The notes under the pieces were generated by a model. The model had not been told where the DNA came from. It saw only the letters and a program-made list of their open reading frames with translations, and did no database searches. From Plantimonas leprariae (GTDB lineage: Bacteria; Pseudomonadota; Alphaproteobacteria; Rhizobiales; Rhizobiaceae): a stretch of 64,000 bases of DNA. Each line of letters starts with the position of its first letter. Within the stretch, counting starts at the first letter, position 1. A program made the position numbers and the translations under genes. Below are positions 35,699 through 45,000 of the stretch, in pieces. Where the stretch lies: positions 1 to 64,000 of the forward strand of contig NZ_VZDO01000022.1 in assembly GCF_008802405.1 (NCBI RefSeq), written 5' to 3'.

Positions 35699-36466
35699 TC
35701 AGACGATGCCGGCCTGCCGCACCACCACCTTCGAGCCCACCGGGGCGCGGTCGTAGAGGTCGATGATGTCCTGGTTCATGAACCGGATGCAGCCGGACGA
35801 GGCGGCGGTGCCGATCGTCCAGTACTGCGGGGTCCCGTGCAGGCGATAGAACGTGTCCTGCCCGTTCTGGAACAGGTAGAGCGCCCGCGCGCCGAGCGGG
35901 TTGTCGAGCCCGCCCGGCTTGCCGCCGTTGTCGGCGCTGTAGATGGAGAGTTCCGGCTGGCGCACGATCATCTCGTCGGGCGGCGTCCACTTCGGCCACT
36001 TCTGCTTCCACTGCACCTTCGCATCGCCGGCCCAGGCGAAGCCCTCGCGGCCGATGCCGACGCCGTAGCGCATGGCCGAGCCGTCGCCGTGCGACAGGTA
36101 GGCGAAGCGCGACGCCGTATCGATGGTGATCGTGCCGGGCGCCTCGCCCGTCGGATCCTGCACCATCTGGCGGTAAAAGCGCGGGTTGACGCGGCTGAGG
36201 TCGACGGGCGGAATCAGGAAGCCGCCGTCCTCGATCGGCCCGTACATCGATGCATATTCGGACGGCGCGCCGGAAACGCCAGCGCCGCCAGCGAGATAGC
36301 CATCGCCGCCGCCGAAGCCCGGCGCATAGTAGGCGGGTCCGACGGCGGTATCGGCGATGCGCGCGCGCGGATTGCTGGCGCAGCCGCTGGCCAGCGCTAC
36401 CGCGCCGAGCCCGAACGTGGTCAGGAACGCGCGACGCGACGGGACTCGCGAAGCTTGATCGGACAT
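35699..36466 (-). CDS. L,D-transpeptidase (YkuD) lipoprotein
   Basis: 255 residues. The N-terminus has a twin-arginine-like start (PSRRAFLTTFGLGAVALASGC) with a lipobox Cys, then a Gly-rich linker. The YkuD domain (about 110-255) shows FYRLHGTPQYWTIGTAASSGCIRFMNQDIIDLYDR, which carries the catalytic His and the Cys of SGCIR. Makes 3-3 crosslinks in peptidoglycan or attaches proteins to it. Start at the ATG at 36466. Confidence 0.92.
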   Translation of the reverse strand: MSDQASRVPSRRAFLTTFGLGAVALASGCASNPRARIADTAVGPAYYAPGFGGGDGYLAGGAGVSGAPSEYASMYGPIEDGGFLIPPVDLSRVNPRFYRQMVQDPTGEAPGTITIDTASRFAYLSHGDGSAMRYGVGIGREGFAWAGDAKVQWKQKWPKWTPPDEMIVRQPELSIYSADNGGKPGGLDNPLGARALYLFQNGQDTFYRLHGTPQYWTIGTAASSGCIRFMNQDIIDLYDRAPVGSKVVVRQAGIV

Positions 36467-36531
36467 CTCCAGCCGTCCTTTACGCAGGCCGCGAGGCTTC
36501 CCGCAGCGATACACTTGTTCTTTGACGCCGA

Positions 36532-36555
36532 AACCTTGCACGAAGCCGCAAGGTT
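36532..36555. promoter_or_regulatory. Inverted repeat between the L,D-transpeptidase and sodB genes
   Basis: Perfect 8-bp arms AACCTTGC and GCAAGGTT with an 8-bp spacer lie in the 253-bp divergent region, 66 bp from the L,D-transpeptidase start and 165 bp from sodB. It could be an operator or an RNA hairpin in the leader. I cannot match it to a known regulator. Confidence 0.35.
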
Positions 36556-36719
36556 CCATCGTGGTGGAAGGATGACGCAAGCGTGTTCGCTCCCGGCCTC
36601 CCGCGGCCGCGGACATGCGGCCGGTCGACGCGCGCCCGGCTTGCTCTATCTTGCTGGCCGGTTTCAAGCGGCCTCGCATGACGTATCGAGGGCCGCCCAC
36701 CCGAGAAGGAGACGAGACG

Positions 36720-37322
36720 ATGGCATTCACCCTGCCGCCCCTGCCCTACGACTACGAAGCGCTGCAGCCGTTCATGTCGAAGGAGACGCTGGAGTTCCAC
36801 CACGACAAGCACCACAACGCCTATGTCGAGACGGGCAACAAGCTGGCGGCGGAAGCGGGCCTCGGCGACAAGTCCGTCGAGGACGTGATGAAGGAGGCCT
36901 ACGGCAAGAACCAGCCGCTCTTCAACAATGCCGGCCAGCACTACAATCACATCCACTTCTGGCAGTGGATGAAGAAGGGTGGCGGCGGCAAGTCGCTCCC
37001 GGGCAAGCTGCAGACGGCCTTCGATTCCGATCTCGGCGGCTACGACAAGTTCAAGACCGATTTCGTGCAGGCCGGCGTAACGCAGTTCGGTTCGGGCTGG
37101 GCCTGGGTCGCGCTGAAGGACGGCAAGCTGCAGATCATGAAGACGCCGAACGGCGAGAATCCGGTGGTCCACGGCGCGTCGCCGATCCTCGGCGTCGACG
37201 TCTGGGAGCACTCCTACTACATCGACTACCGCAACGCCCGCCCGAAGTACCTCGAAGCCTTCGTCGACAGCCTGATCAACTGGGACCACGTCCTCGAAAT
37301 GTACGACAAGGCCGGCGGCTGA
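36720..37322 (+). CDS. sodB: Superoxide dismutase, Fe type
   Basis: 200 residues, cytoplasmic (no signal peptide). Metal ligands: His in LEFHHDKHHNAYV, His in FNNAGQHYNHIHFWQWM, and Asp and His in GVDVWEHSYYIDYRNARPKYL. The Gln of NNAGQ with Ala in HGASPI matches the iron-type pattern rather than the manganese type. ATG at 36720 follows GAAGGAGACGAGACG. Confidence 0.95.
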   Translation: MAFTLPPLPYDYEALQPFMSKETLEFHHDKHHNAYVETGNKLAAEAGLGDKSVEDVMKEAYGKNQPLFNNAGQHYNHIHFWQWMKKGGGGKSLPGKLQTAFDSDLGGYDKFKTDFVQAGVTQFGSGWAWVALKDGKLQIMKTPNGENPVVHGASPILGVDVWEHSYYIDYRNARPKYLEAFVDSLINWDHVLEMYDKAGG

Positions 37323-37356
37323 CGCCTCTTCCGCTCCGTAAGGCTTAGCCGTAAAG

Positions 37357-37378
37357 GCCCCGGCCGCCCGGCCGGGGC
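37357..37378 (+). terminator. GC-rich hairpin downstream of sodB
   Basis: 9-bp perfect arms GCCCCGGCC and GGCCGGGGC with a 4-base loop, 35 bp after the sodB stop codon. No T run follows, so it may work as a stabilising 3' hairpin or a weak terminator. The rest of the 311-bp interval between sodB and the chemoreceptor gene holds no credible gene. Confidence 0.5.
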
Positions 37379-37518
37379 ACTGCGTCGTGGTCATGGTACG
37401 CGCACGGGCAGGAACCGAACGCGCTGAAGCCGCAGGAGCACCGCGTCGCACCGGGCTCCCCTTCGGGTACCCCTCCCTTCCGCCCGCGAATTTCCCTCGA
37501 CTTCGCGCCCGTAACGAA

Positions 37519-37551
37519 AAGGGGCGCTGCCGGATCTCGGCAGCGCCCCTT
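37519..37551 (-). terminator. Intrinsic terminator of the chemoreceptor gene
   Basis: On the minus strand a perfect 14-bp stem (AAGGGGCGCTGCCG with its complement) closes a 5-base loop and ends in CCCCTTTTCG. It lies about 80 bp past the stop codon at 37634. Confidence 0.72.
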
Positions 37552-37633
37552 CATTTCATGGATTGTCGAGATAGCCGGCCCCGGCGAGGTTCCGACCGCC
37601 GGAGGGATCGACGGCGGCCAGGCGGCCAATGCT

Positions 37634-39571
37634 TCAGAATTCTTCCCAATCATCCTTCTGCGCCTGCGGGGCAACCCCACCGGTGCCGGTGTGCTTCATC
37701 TGCGCGACCGGCCGGTGCGCGACAGGTGCCGGAGCGGGGCGGGGAGCAGCGGCCGGACGGCGCGCCGCAACCGCGAGGGGTGCGGAAGCACCACCGTTCT
37801 TGGTCTTGAAGCGCCCGGTCAGTCCGGCCAGTTCCTCGGTTTCGCTGGCGAGGCTCTGCGCCGCCGCCGTCGTCTCCTCCACCATCGCCGCGTTCTGCTG
37901 CGTGACCTTGTCCATCTGGTCCGCCGCGGTGGAGACTTCCTTCAAGCTCACCGCCTGCTCCTTCGCCGAATGGGCGATGCTGGAGACGACGCCGGCGAGG
38001 CTGCCGACGCCCGCGACGATCTCGTCCAGGCTCTGACCGGACGCCGTCACCAGTTCGACGCCCTGCCCGACCTGCTGCGACGAGACATGGATCAGGTCCT
38101 TGATCTCCTTCGCCGCTTCCGCCGAGCGCTGCGCCAGACCCCGCACCTCCTGCGCCACCACCGCGAACCCACGCCCCGCCTCGCCGGCTCGCGCCGCCTC
38201 GACGCCGGCATTGAGGGCGAGAAGGTTGGTCTGGAAGGCGATCTCGTCGATCACCCCGATGATCTTGCCGATCTCGGCCGAGGAGCGCTCGATCGCGGTC
38301 ATCGCCGCCACCGCCTGCCCGACGATCGCACCGCCCTTCTCGGCCGTCTTCTGCGTCGACTGCGCCGTCGCCTGCGCCTGGATGGCGGTCCCGGCCGTGT
38401 CGTTGATGCCGCGCGTCACCTCGCTGAGCGCCGCCACCGTTTCCTCCAGCGACGCCGCCTGCTGCTCGGTGCGCTGCGACAGGTCGCCCGCCGCCACGGT
38501 GATCTGGTTCAATCCAACTCGCATGGAGCCGACCGCCGCGACCACCGAGCCGATAGCGTCCTCCAGCGAGCCGACCGCGTCGTTGAACTTCGTGCGGATC
38601 GGTTCGAACTCCGGCGCCACCGATCCCGTCATCCGCGCCGTCAGGTCGCCCGCGGCCAACCGGTCGAAGCCGGCCTCGACGGCATGCACGAACACCCGCA
38701 AGTCCTCGGCCTTCGCCGTGTCGATCGCCGCCTGCCGGTCGCGGCTCAGCGCCTGCGCCTGCTGCGCTTCCGCCGCCTCCGCCTCCAGCCGCTTGTTCTG
38801 GTTCGCCGCGTCCTTGAATACCTGCACGGCTTTCGCCATCACACCCACCTCGTCGCCGCGGTCGGTACCCTCGACAGGAACGTCGAGCTGACCGGAGGCG
38901 AGCTCCTTCATCCGCTGCCCGAGCAGGTTCAGCGGACCGGTGATCCCTTTAGCGGCGATCACGAGCGCGCCGATCAGGCCCAGCACGCCGCTGAACAGGG
39001 TTCCGCCGACGAGCAGATAGGCGTTGGTGTGGGACGCTGCGCTCAGTTCTTCCGACCGCTGATTGACCCGGGCGATCGTCTCGTCGTTGAGCGCGGTCAT
39101 TTTGGCGGATGTATCGGCGATCAGCGGATCGGCGGTCGCCATGATGGCGGTGACCTGGTCGTTGGCGTTCGCCACTCCCGCATCCGCGGCCTTGGCGACC
39201 AGAGCCGTCACCTGATCGAAGCCGGCTCGAATGGCATCGACCTGCTCCTTGCGCTCGTCCAGGCGCGTCGCGACCTGGTCCAGATACTGGCGCCCCTTGA
39301 CGACGGCATCCTTCGCGTCCTTGGCGGCCTGCTCGGCTTGCGGGCCGTCGTAGGCGATGGCGCGGTACACGGAGTAGCCCATCGCGTTCATGGTGCGGTT
39401 CGCCCGGGCGAGATAAAGCGTCGCTTGATCGAGATTGGTGATCATTGCGGAATAGTCGTCGTCGGCCGAGCGGATCACGCTCGCGGCATAGAGCGACGCC
39501 GCGACGCCGATCAGGCTTATCACGGCGGCAATGCCTGCGATCTTGGTTCCGATTTTGATTCTATTCATCAT
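37634..39571 (-). CDS. Methyl-accepting chemotaxis protein with HAMP and docking pentapeptide
   Basis: 645 residues. First membrane helix at about 12-31, periplasmic helical-bundle sensor (about 32-190: [36 protein letters not shown]), second membrane helix ([24 protein letters not shown]), HAMP (about 215-270) and a second HAMP-like helix pair. The signalling domain has the hairpin tip [58 protein letters not shown]. The last residues, DDWEEF, fit the xWxxF peptide that tethers CheR/CheB. No che genes are nearby. The ligand is unknown. Confidence 0.93.
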   Translation of the reverse strand: MMNRIKIGTKIAGIAAVISLIGVAASLYAASVIRSADDDYSAMITNLDQATLYLARANRTMNAMGYSVYRAIAYDGPQAEQAAKDAKDAVVKGRQYLDQVATRLDERKEQVDAIRAGFDQVTALVAKAADAGVANANDQVTAIMATADPLIADTSAKMTALNDETIARVNQRSEELSAASHTNAYLLVGGTLFSGVLGLIGALVIAAKGITGPLNLLGQRMKELASGQLDVPVEGTDRGDEVGVMAKAVQVFKDAANQNKRLEAEAAEAQQAQALSRDRQAAIDTAKAEDLRVFVHAVEAGFDRLAAGDLTARMTGSVAPEFEPIRTKFNDAVGSLEDAIGSVVAAVGSMRVGLNQITVAAGDLSQRTEQQAASLEETVAALSEVTRGINDTAGTAIQAQATAQSTQKTAEKGGAIVGQAVAAMTAIERSSAEIGKIIGVIDEIAFQTNLLALNAGVEAARAGEAGRGFAVVAQEVRGLAQRSAEAAKEIKDLIHVSSQQVGQGVELVTASGQSLDEIVAGVGSLAGVVSSIAHSAKEQAVSLKEVSTAADQMDKVTQQNAAMVEETTAAAQSLASETEELAGLTGRFKTKNGGASAPLAVAARRPAAAPRPAPAPVAHRPVAQMKHTGTGGVAPQAQKDDWEEF

Positions 39572-40231
39572 TATGATGCGCCTTCACGACCCGAAATTTC
39601 ATATTTATCGGTATCTTGAAATGCTTTCTGAACAGATAAAGTGCGCGCTGGCTGTTGGTCGTCGCCCACGGAACGCGAGCCCAGCGTGATGCGTCAGTCG
39701 CGCGAAGACAGACGCTTACCGAATGCGGGCAGCGCCCCCGACGCTAGCGACCCAATCCTATTCGGTGGCGAAAACTTATCCCCGTTCTCGCCGTCTCGCG
39801 TAACCTTCGCTCACCGTCGCCCCGTCGAGGGAGCGCGAATGATCACCGGGATCGTTCGGTGGGGTGGCGGGCGGGTCCGGATCGGCTGTTGCTTCCGGAG
39901 CGACGGCGGGTCCGGGCAGCGTGAACCGTGGCCGGTCTTCAGCAATGGGGTCCGGGAGCAGGCCGAGGAACCCGAACGGCTGTGTAGCCGAGGACAATGT
40001 TCGGATCACGCCCTTGAGGCGAGGTGAGCCACCTCGCTGAAGGTCATGGGGACGCCGGCGAGGCAGCCGGTGGCAAGCGTTGCGAGACACCCGCGCGGGC
40101 GCCAAAGGCAGGCCGCTTTGACGAGTAGCATACGTCGGAAGGTTCTGCCTTCGGCGCCCGCCGCTTCCAGGCGGCATCCACCACCCGCAAACCCCGGCCA
40201 CCACGGCGCGGGAACGCGAAACCGCGTCCGC
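39572..40231. other. 660-bp intergenic region with clustered hairpins
   Basis: The chemoreceptor promoter should lie at the left end, where sequence is AT-rich (39572-39650). No convincing protein gene spans the rest: longer open frames are low-quality, Pro/Arg-rich readings. Between 40019 and 40175 there are several inverted repeats in close succession: GCGAGGTG/CACCTCGC (40019-40037), CCGGC/GCCGG (about 40055-40070), a 17-bp arm pair with one mismatch (40095-40111 and 40145-40161), and GCCGC/GCGGC just after. This suggests a structured RNA or a decayed repeat element. Confidence 0.5.
40006..40131 (-). CDS. Candidate 41-residue peptide inside the hairpin cluster
   Basis: Reads MLLVKAACLWRPRGCLATLA, then TGCLAGVPMTFSEVAHLASRA. 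The ATG lies in the loop of the 17-bp inverted repeat (40095-40161), and the stop codon comes just after the 40019-40037 hairpin. No good ribosome-binding site precedes it. It may be a leader-type peptide under structural control or chance coding within a structured RNA. I include it as tentative only. Confidence 0.25.
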   Translation of the reverse strand: MLLVKAACLWRPRGCLATLATGCLAGVPMTFSEVAHLASRA

Positions 40232-41047
40232 TTAATCCCGGCGGAAGATCAGCCGCCCGAGCCACCCCGTCACGATGGCCAGCGCCACGGCGAAGCTGCC
40301 GTACCACGGGCCGTAGCGGTGCGCGAGGTCGGACACCGTGCTTTCGAAGCCGGACTTCACCACCCAGAGCGTGTCGGTGCGCTCCCTGAGGAACACGCCC
40401 TTGCGGAACAGGAAGGCCCGCGCGACGTGCTTGCCGACCGGCAGGTCGGCCGGCAGCCGGAGTTCGGCGCGGAACAGCGTTGCGCTGACGAACTCCACCG
40501 TGCCGAAGCTCTCGCGGAACAGGCCGCGCTCGGAGCGGATGCGGCGGACCGCCGTCGCGTACCGGTCGCGGTTCGGCGCAGAGGTCCGGCCGGCCGCCCG
40601 CCGGCTCATCTGCAGGTGGTCGATGCCGATCGAAAGCTGCGACAGGACCTGAGGCGAGGTGATGTCGGTCAGCCGGCGCGTCGCGGCGAGCGAATAGGAG
40701 GCGGGCACCGTGTCGAACCGCTCCGAGCCCTGGTTGATCCACAGGCCGACGGTACGCTCCTTCTCGCGCACCACGATCGGCACCACCGGTCCCTCCAACG
40801 CCACGACGATGTCGTAGCCGCCCTGCCGCAGCACCTTCGCGTCGGCGTTGTCGAGCGCCCCGAACACGACAAGCCGCGCGCCGGAGAAGTCGGACGAGAT
40901 CACGATCTCCTCGGTGGAAAGTCCGATCTCGAAAGCCTCCGGCAGGCCGGTCGTCCCCTCCGCCTGGCTCTGGGCGAAACCGGCGCCGGTCAGCGCCAGC
41001 AGCAACGCGACGAACCAGACGGCGAGGAGAACGGAGCGCCGTGCCAC
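40232..41047 (-). CDS. TIGR02186-family membrane-associated protein
   Basis: 271 residues: signal peptide (LLAVWFVALLLALTGAGFAQ), periplasmic part (about 27-235: FEIGLSTEEIVISSDFSGARLVVFGALDN, GYDIVVALEGPVVPIVVREKERTVGLWIN) and a C-terminal membrane helix (WYGSFAVALAIVTGWLGRLIF). This family is typically found beside TauE/SafE-type permeases in alphaproteobacteria, as here (2 bp spacing). The function is unproven; a partner in sulfur-compound or anion export is inferred. Confidence 0.85.
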   Translation of the reverse strand: MARRSVLLAVWFVALLLALTGAGFAQSQAEGTTGLPEAFEIGLSTEEIVISSDFSGARLVVFGALDNADAKVLRQGGYDIVVALEGPVVPIVVREKERTVGLWINQGSERFDTVPASYSLAATRRLTDITSPQVLSQLSIGIDHLQMSRRAAGRTSAPNRDRYATAVRRIRSERGLFRESFGTVEFVSATLFRAELRLPADLPVGKHVARAFLFRKGVFLRERTDTLWVVKSGFESTVSDLAHRYGPWYGSFAVALAIVTGWLGRLIFRRD

Positions 41048-41049
41048 CG

Positions 41050-41979
41050 TCAGCCCGTTTCGCCGCTCGGCAGGTTGATCGAATAGATGTCACCCGGATA
41101 GACGACGAGCTCGACGGCGAGGCGCACGCAGACCGACAGGACGAGCAGCGCCAGGAGCGCGCGGAGCTGCTCGCCGCGCAGCCGCTGCCCGGCCCGCGCC
41201 CCGAACTGCGCGCCGATCACCCCGCCGGTCATCAAAAGGAAGGCGAGCACGACGTCCACCGTGGTGTTCGTCGCAGCCTGCAGCACCGTCGTCACCGCCG
41301 CGGTGAAGATGATCTGGAACAGCGACGTGCCGACCACGACGTTGGTCGGCACGCGCAGGAGATAGATCATCGCCGGCACCATGATGAAGCCGCCGCCGAC
41401 GCCCATCACCGCCGCGAGCACGCCGATCAGGAAGCCGAGCACCAGCACCGGGATCACCGAGACGTAGAGCTTGGAGCGCTGGAAGCGCATCTTCAGCGGC
41501 AGCCGGTGGATCCAGTTGTGGTGGCCGGGCTTGCGCGGATCGGCCGGCTGGCCGTTGCCGGAGCGGCGCATCGCCCGGACGCTCTCGGTCAGCATCAGCC
41601 CACCGATCGAGCCGAGGAAGGCCACGTAGAGGAGCGATACCGCCAGATCGAGCTGGCCGAGCCGTCGCAGCAGCGTGAAGACGAAGACGCCGGCGACGGA
41701 GCCGAGCGCCCCGCCCGCCAGGAGCACCGTGCCGAGCTTCACGTCGAGCGTGCCGCGCCGGTAATGGAACAGCGCGCCCGCGAAGGACGAGGCGATCACC
41801 TGATTGCCGCCGGTCGCGACGGCGACGGCGGGCGGGATGTTGTAGAAGATCAGCAGCGGCGTGATCAGGAAGCCGCCGCCGACGCCGAACATCCCCGACA
41901 GGAAGCCGACCGCCGCGCCCATGCAGACGATCACCAGGACGTTGACGGGTATCTCGGCGATGGGAAGGTAAAGACTCAC
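41050..41979 (-). CDS. TauE/SafE-family sulfite or anion exporter
   Basis: 309 residues with about eight membrane helices. The repeated half-motifs are visible: GAAVGFLSGMFGVGGGFLITPLLIF in the first half and VLAAVMGVGGGFIMVPAMIYLL in the second, plus GGNQVIASSFAGALFHYRRG. GTG at 41979 (VSLYLPIAEIPVNVLVIVCMG) fits the family N-terminus; an ATG 11 codons upstream is less likely. Exports sulfite, sulfoacetate or related anions in characterised members. Confidence 0.87.
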   Translation of the reverse strand: MSLYLPIAEIPVNVLVIVCMGAAVGFLSGMFGVGGGFLITPLLIFYNIPPAVAVATGGNQVIASSFAGALFHYRRGTLDVKLGTVLLAGGALGSVAGVFVFTLLRRLGQLDLAVSLLYVAFLGSIGGLMLTESVRAMRRSGNGQPADPRKPGHHNWIHRLPLKMRFQRSKLYVSVIPVLVLGFLIGVLAAVMGVGGGFIMVPAMIYLLRVPTNVVVGTSLFQIIFTAAVTTVLQAATNTTVDVVLAFLLMTGGVIGAQFGARAGQRLRGEQLRALLALLVLSVCVRLAVELVVYPGDIYSINLPSGETG

Positions 41980-42055
41980 GCGAACCGTCCGGACGACTGT
42001 CCCCACCATAGGCGAAGGGCGGCCGCTGCGGACCGCCCCTTTACGACGGAAGACC

Positions 42056-42073
42056 GGGCGTCTTCCGACGCCC
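42056..42073 (-). terminator. Hairpin downstream of the PodJ-like gene
   Basis: On the minus strand GGGCGTC and GACGCCC pair around a GGAA tetraloop, 7 bp after the stop codon at 42080. A second GC-rich hairpin follows near 42018-42039. Neither has a strong T run, so termination efficiency is uncertain. Confidence 0.45.
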
Positions 42074-42079
42074 CTCCCG

Positions 42080-45000
42080 TCAGACTCCCGCCTTCGCGTC
42101 CTTCTTGCGGAGTAGCGCACGGATCAGCGGTCCGTCGATCTCGCCGGTCGCCTTCAGGCCGTTGTCGCGCTGGAAGGCCTCGATCGCGACCTTGGTCTTG
42201 TCGCCCACCCGGCCGTCCGGCACGCCGGCGTCGTAGCCGAGCTTGCCGAGGATGGCCTGGATGTTGCGCACCGCCTTCGTCATGTCGATCGACGAGGTCG
42301 TCCGCTCGTTGGCGTCCTGCCATTCGGCCGGCGTGTCCACCGTGTTGGCGAGCTCGATGCGCGGCGCCGGCTGGAAGGACCGCACCGTCTCCTGCGCCGC
42401 CTGGAGCTGGTCGGGCTTCATCGATTTCGCGATCTCGTCGCGCTTCGTGGCGGCGTCGCTGTCGCCGGCATCCGCGACGATCGCGAACCACTTGTAGGAC
42501 TGCCCGAGGTCCTGCGGCACGCCGGAACCGCGGGCGTAGAGGATGCCGAGGTTGTACTGGCTGTCGCGCATGCCGTGCTCGGCAGCCTGCGTGAACCATC
42601 GCGCTGCCGCTTCCGGCTGCGAGCGCCCGTCGATGCCGGTGGCGTAGAGGACGGCGAGGTTGTGCATGGCGCGCACGTTGCCGCTCGTCGCAGCCAGCGT
42701 GTACCAGTCTCGGGCGGCCTGCGTGTCGCGGGCGATGCCGTTGCCCTTCTCGTAGAGCGTGCCGATCGAATACTGCGCCGGCGCGAAGCCCTTCACCGCC
42801 GCCTGCGCGAACCAGTCGAGCGCCTTTTCCGGCTCCGGCTGGCCGGGACGGCCCTCCATCAGGCGAAGGCCGATCTCGAACGCCGCCTTCGGATCGCCGG
42901 CCAGCGCCGCCGCCTTCAGCGCCGCCGGGCCGATGCCGTCCGGCACCGGCGGCATGACGGTCGCGGAAGCCGGCAACTTGGGCTTCAAGGCGGCGATCGC
43001 GTCGACCGCCGGGCCCGAAGCGTCCGCCTGATCGTCGGGCGCGGCGGTCTCGGCGACGTCCGCGGGGGCGGCCGGCGTCTCCGGCTGCGACCGGTCGGTG
43101 GTTGCCGGCAGCGGCGTTGCGGCTGACAGGGCGGAGGCGACGTCGGACGACTTGCCGGCCTCTATCGCAGGCGCGGCGGGAGCCTCGACCGGCGCCGCCG
43201 CCTGCTGCGGGGCCGGGGTCGGTACTTCGGCGGTCACCGGTGCCGGCTCGCTCGCCGCGGGCGGCGGAGCCAGCGCGGCGACGGTCGCCGGCGTCCGCTC
43301 CTCGCCGCCGATGAACGACTTGCCGATCGGCAGCGCCGACAGCGCGACGATCACCGCGACGACGCCGGTCAGGATCGCCTTGCGCCGGCGGGACAGGAGA
43401 CCGCGCAGGCCCTTCTCGCCGACCGGGGGCGCGCCGGCGGTCAGCTTCTCCGCTTCGAGGCTGGCGGCGCGGGCGGCGCTGCGCGCGGCGGCGCGGGTTT
43501 CCGCCTCGCTGCCCGGCTCGGCGATGTCCTCGGTCCGGCTGCGCTGCGCGGCGCGGACGCGCTCCAGCAACGCGCCGATGTCGGGCATGCCGGAGCCCGG
43601 CTCCAGCGGCCGGTTGATCTCCTCGCGGTCGATCACGTCGGCCGCGTCGAGCGCGGGCGACGCCACCTGCTCGCGTATGCGGGCTGCGGGCGGCTCGGCG
43701 GCCGGCATCGCGAAAGCCGGCGATGTCGCGGCTTCGAAGCTCCGGTCGGCATGGAGGCCGAAGGACGAGGCGACGACATGTCCGCGGTCGCCCGCCGCGA
43801 TCTCGACCTCGATCTGTTCGAGGCGATCGACGATCTTCAGGAGCGTGTCGTGGACCGCCTGGAACACCTGGCCCGAACGGCTGTCGTTCGAGCGCGCGAG
43901 GCCTTCCAGCGTCTGGAGGCTCTCCGAGAGTTGCGCGACATGCTCGGCCTGGCGCTCGTCGCCGACGATCTGCATCCGGCGCGCGGTCTCTTCGGCCACT
44001 TCGCGCGCGGCCTGGATCAGCGCATCGCGGTGGCTGTCGAGCCGCTGCTCGATCGCGCCGAGCCGGCTGGTGATCTCCGTCTCGAAATCGTCGTGCAGCG
44101 AGCCGGAATGGACGACGCGCTCCGACAGCCGCTCGATCTGCTCTTCGAGCGAGCGCACCGCCTGAACGTCGATCCGCGGCTCGGACGAGAGGCTTTCGAG
44201 CTTCGCCGCCAGCGCCGACAGGCGCTGCTCGAAGGCGTCCGGATCGATCTTCGTCGCGTGGAGGTCGGCGACCGCGAGCTCGAAGCGCTCCGCGATGAGG
44301 TCGATGCGCTTCTCGATGGCGCTCGTGTCGATCTGCGGCGGCTCGAACTCGGCAAACGCGGTCTCGAAGCGCTCGGTCAACTGGTCGATCCGCTGCATCA
44401 CCGCCGGACCGATGGCCTCGGCCGCCAGTTCCTCGACCCGCGCCGACAGGTCCGCGATGCGCTTCGACAGCCGCTCGACCTTGCCGTCGTTGCCCATCTG
44501 GTCGACGCGGCCGCTCAGCGCCGCGATCCGGGCCTCGATCCGCTCGATCGGCGCCATGTCCATGGCAGGCGGGGCGGCGACCGCGACGATGGCGCGGGAA
44601 ATCTCGTCAAGCCGCTCCTCCAGCGACAGGAAATTCTCCATGTCGGCCTGTTCGCTGCGCCGGGCGAGGCCGTCCATGTTCTCGGCCAGCGCATGGATGC
44701 GCTGCTCCAACGACGAGACGTCGACGCTGCCCGGCAGGCGGGACAGCCGCTCCTCGATCTCGCTCATCCGCTCCGCGAGGAGGCGGACGCCCTCGTCGTT
44801 CCGCTGCAGTTCGAGCCGCTTCTCGAGTTCGTCCCAGCGCGCTTCCATCGCCTGCATGCGCGACGGATCGGCGACCGCCGACTCCAGCTTGGCGCGCATG
44901 CCGTCGAGCTCTTCGCGCAGGACGCCGGAAATGGCCTCGCGGCTCGGCGGCTCGCGGTAACGCTGCTCGAACGCGCTCCAGCGATCCTCGACCGCCTGAA

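Noticed and set aside
39776-40204. 142-codon minus-strand open frame between the chemoreceptor and the TIGR02186 gene
   Set aside because: Pro/Arg-rich, no ribosome-binding site, no fold, and it runs through several hairpins; I treat the area as non-coding, with only a tentative 41-codon frame.
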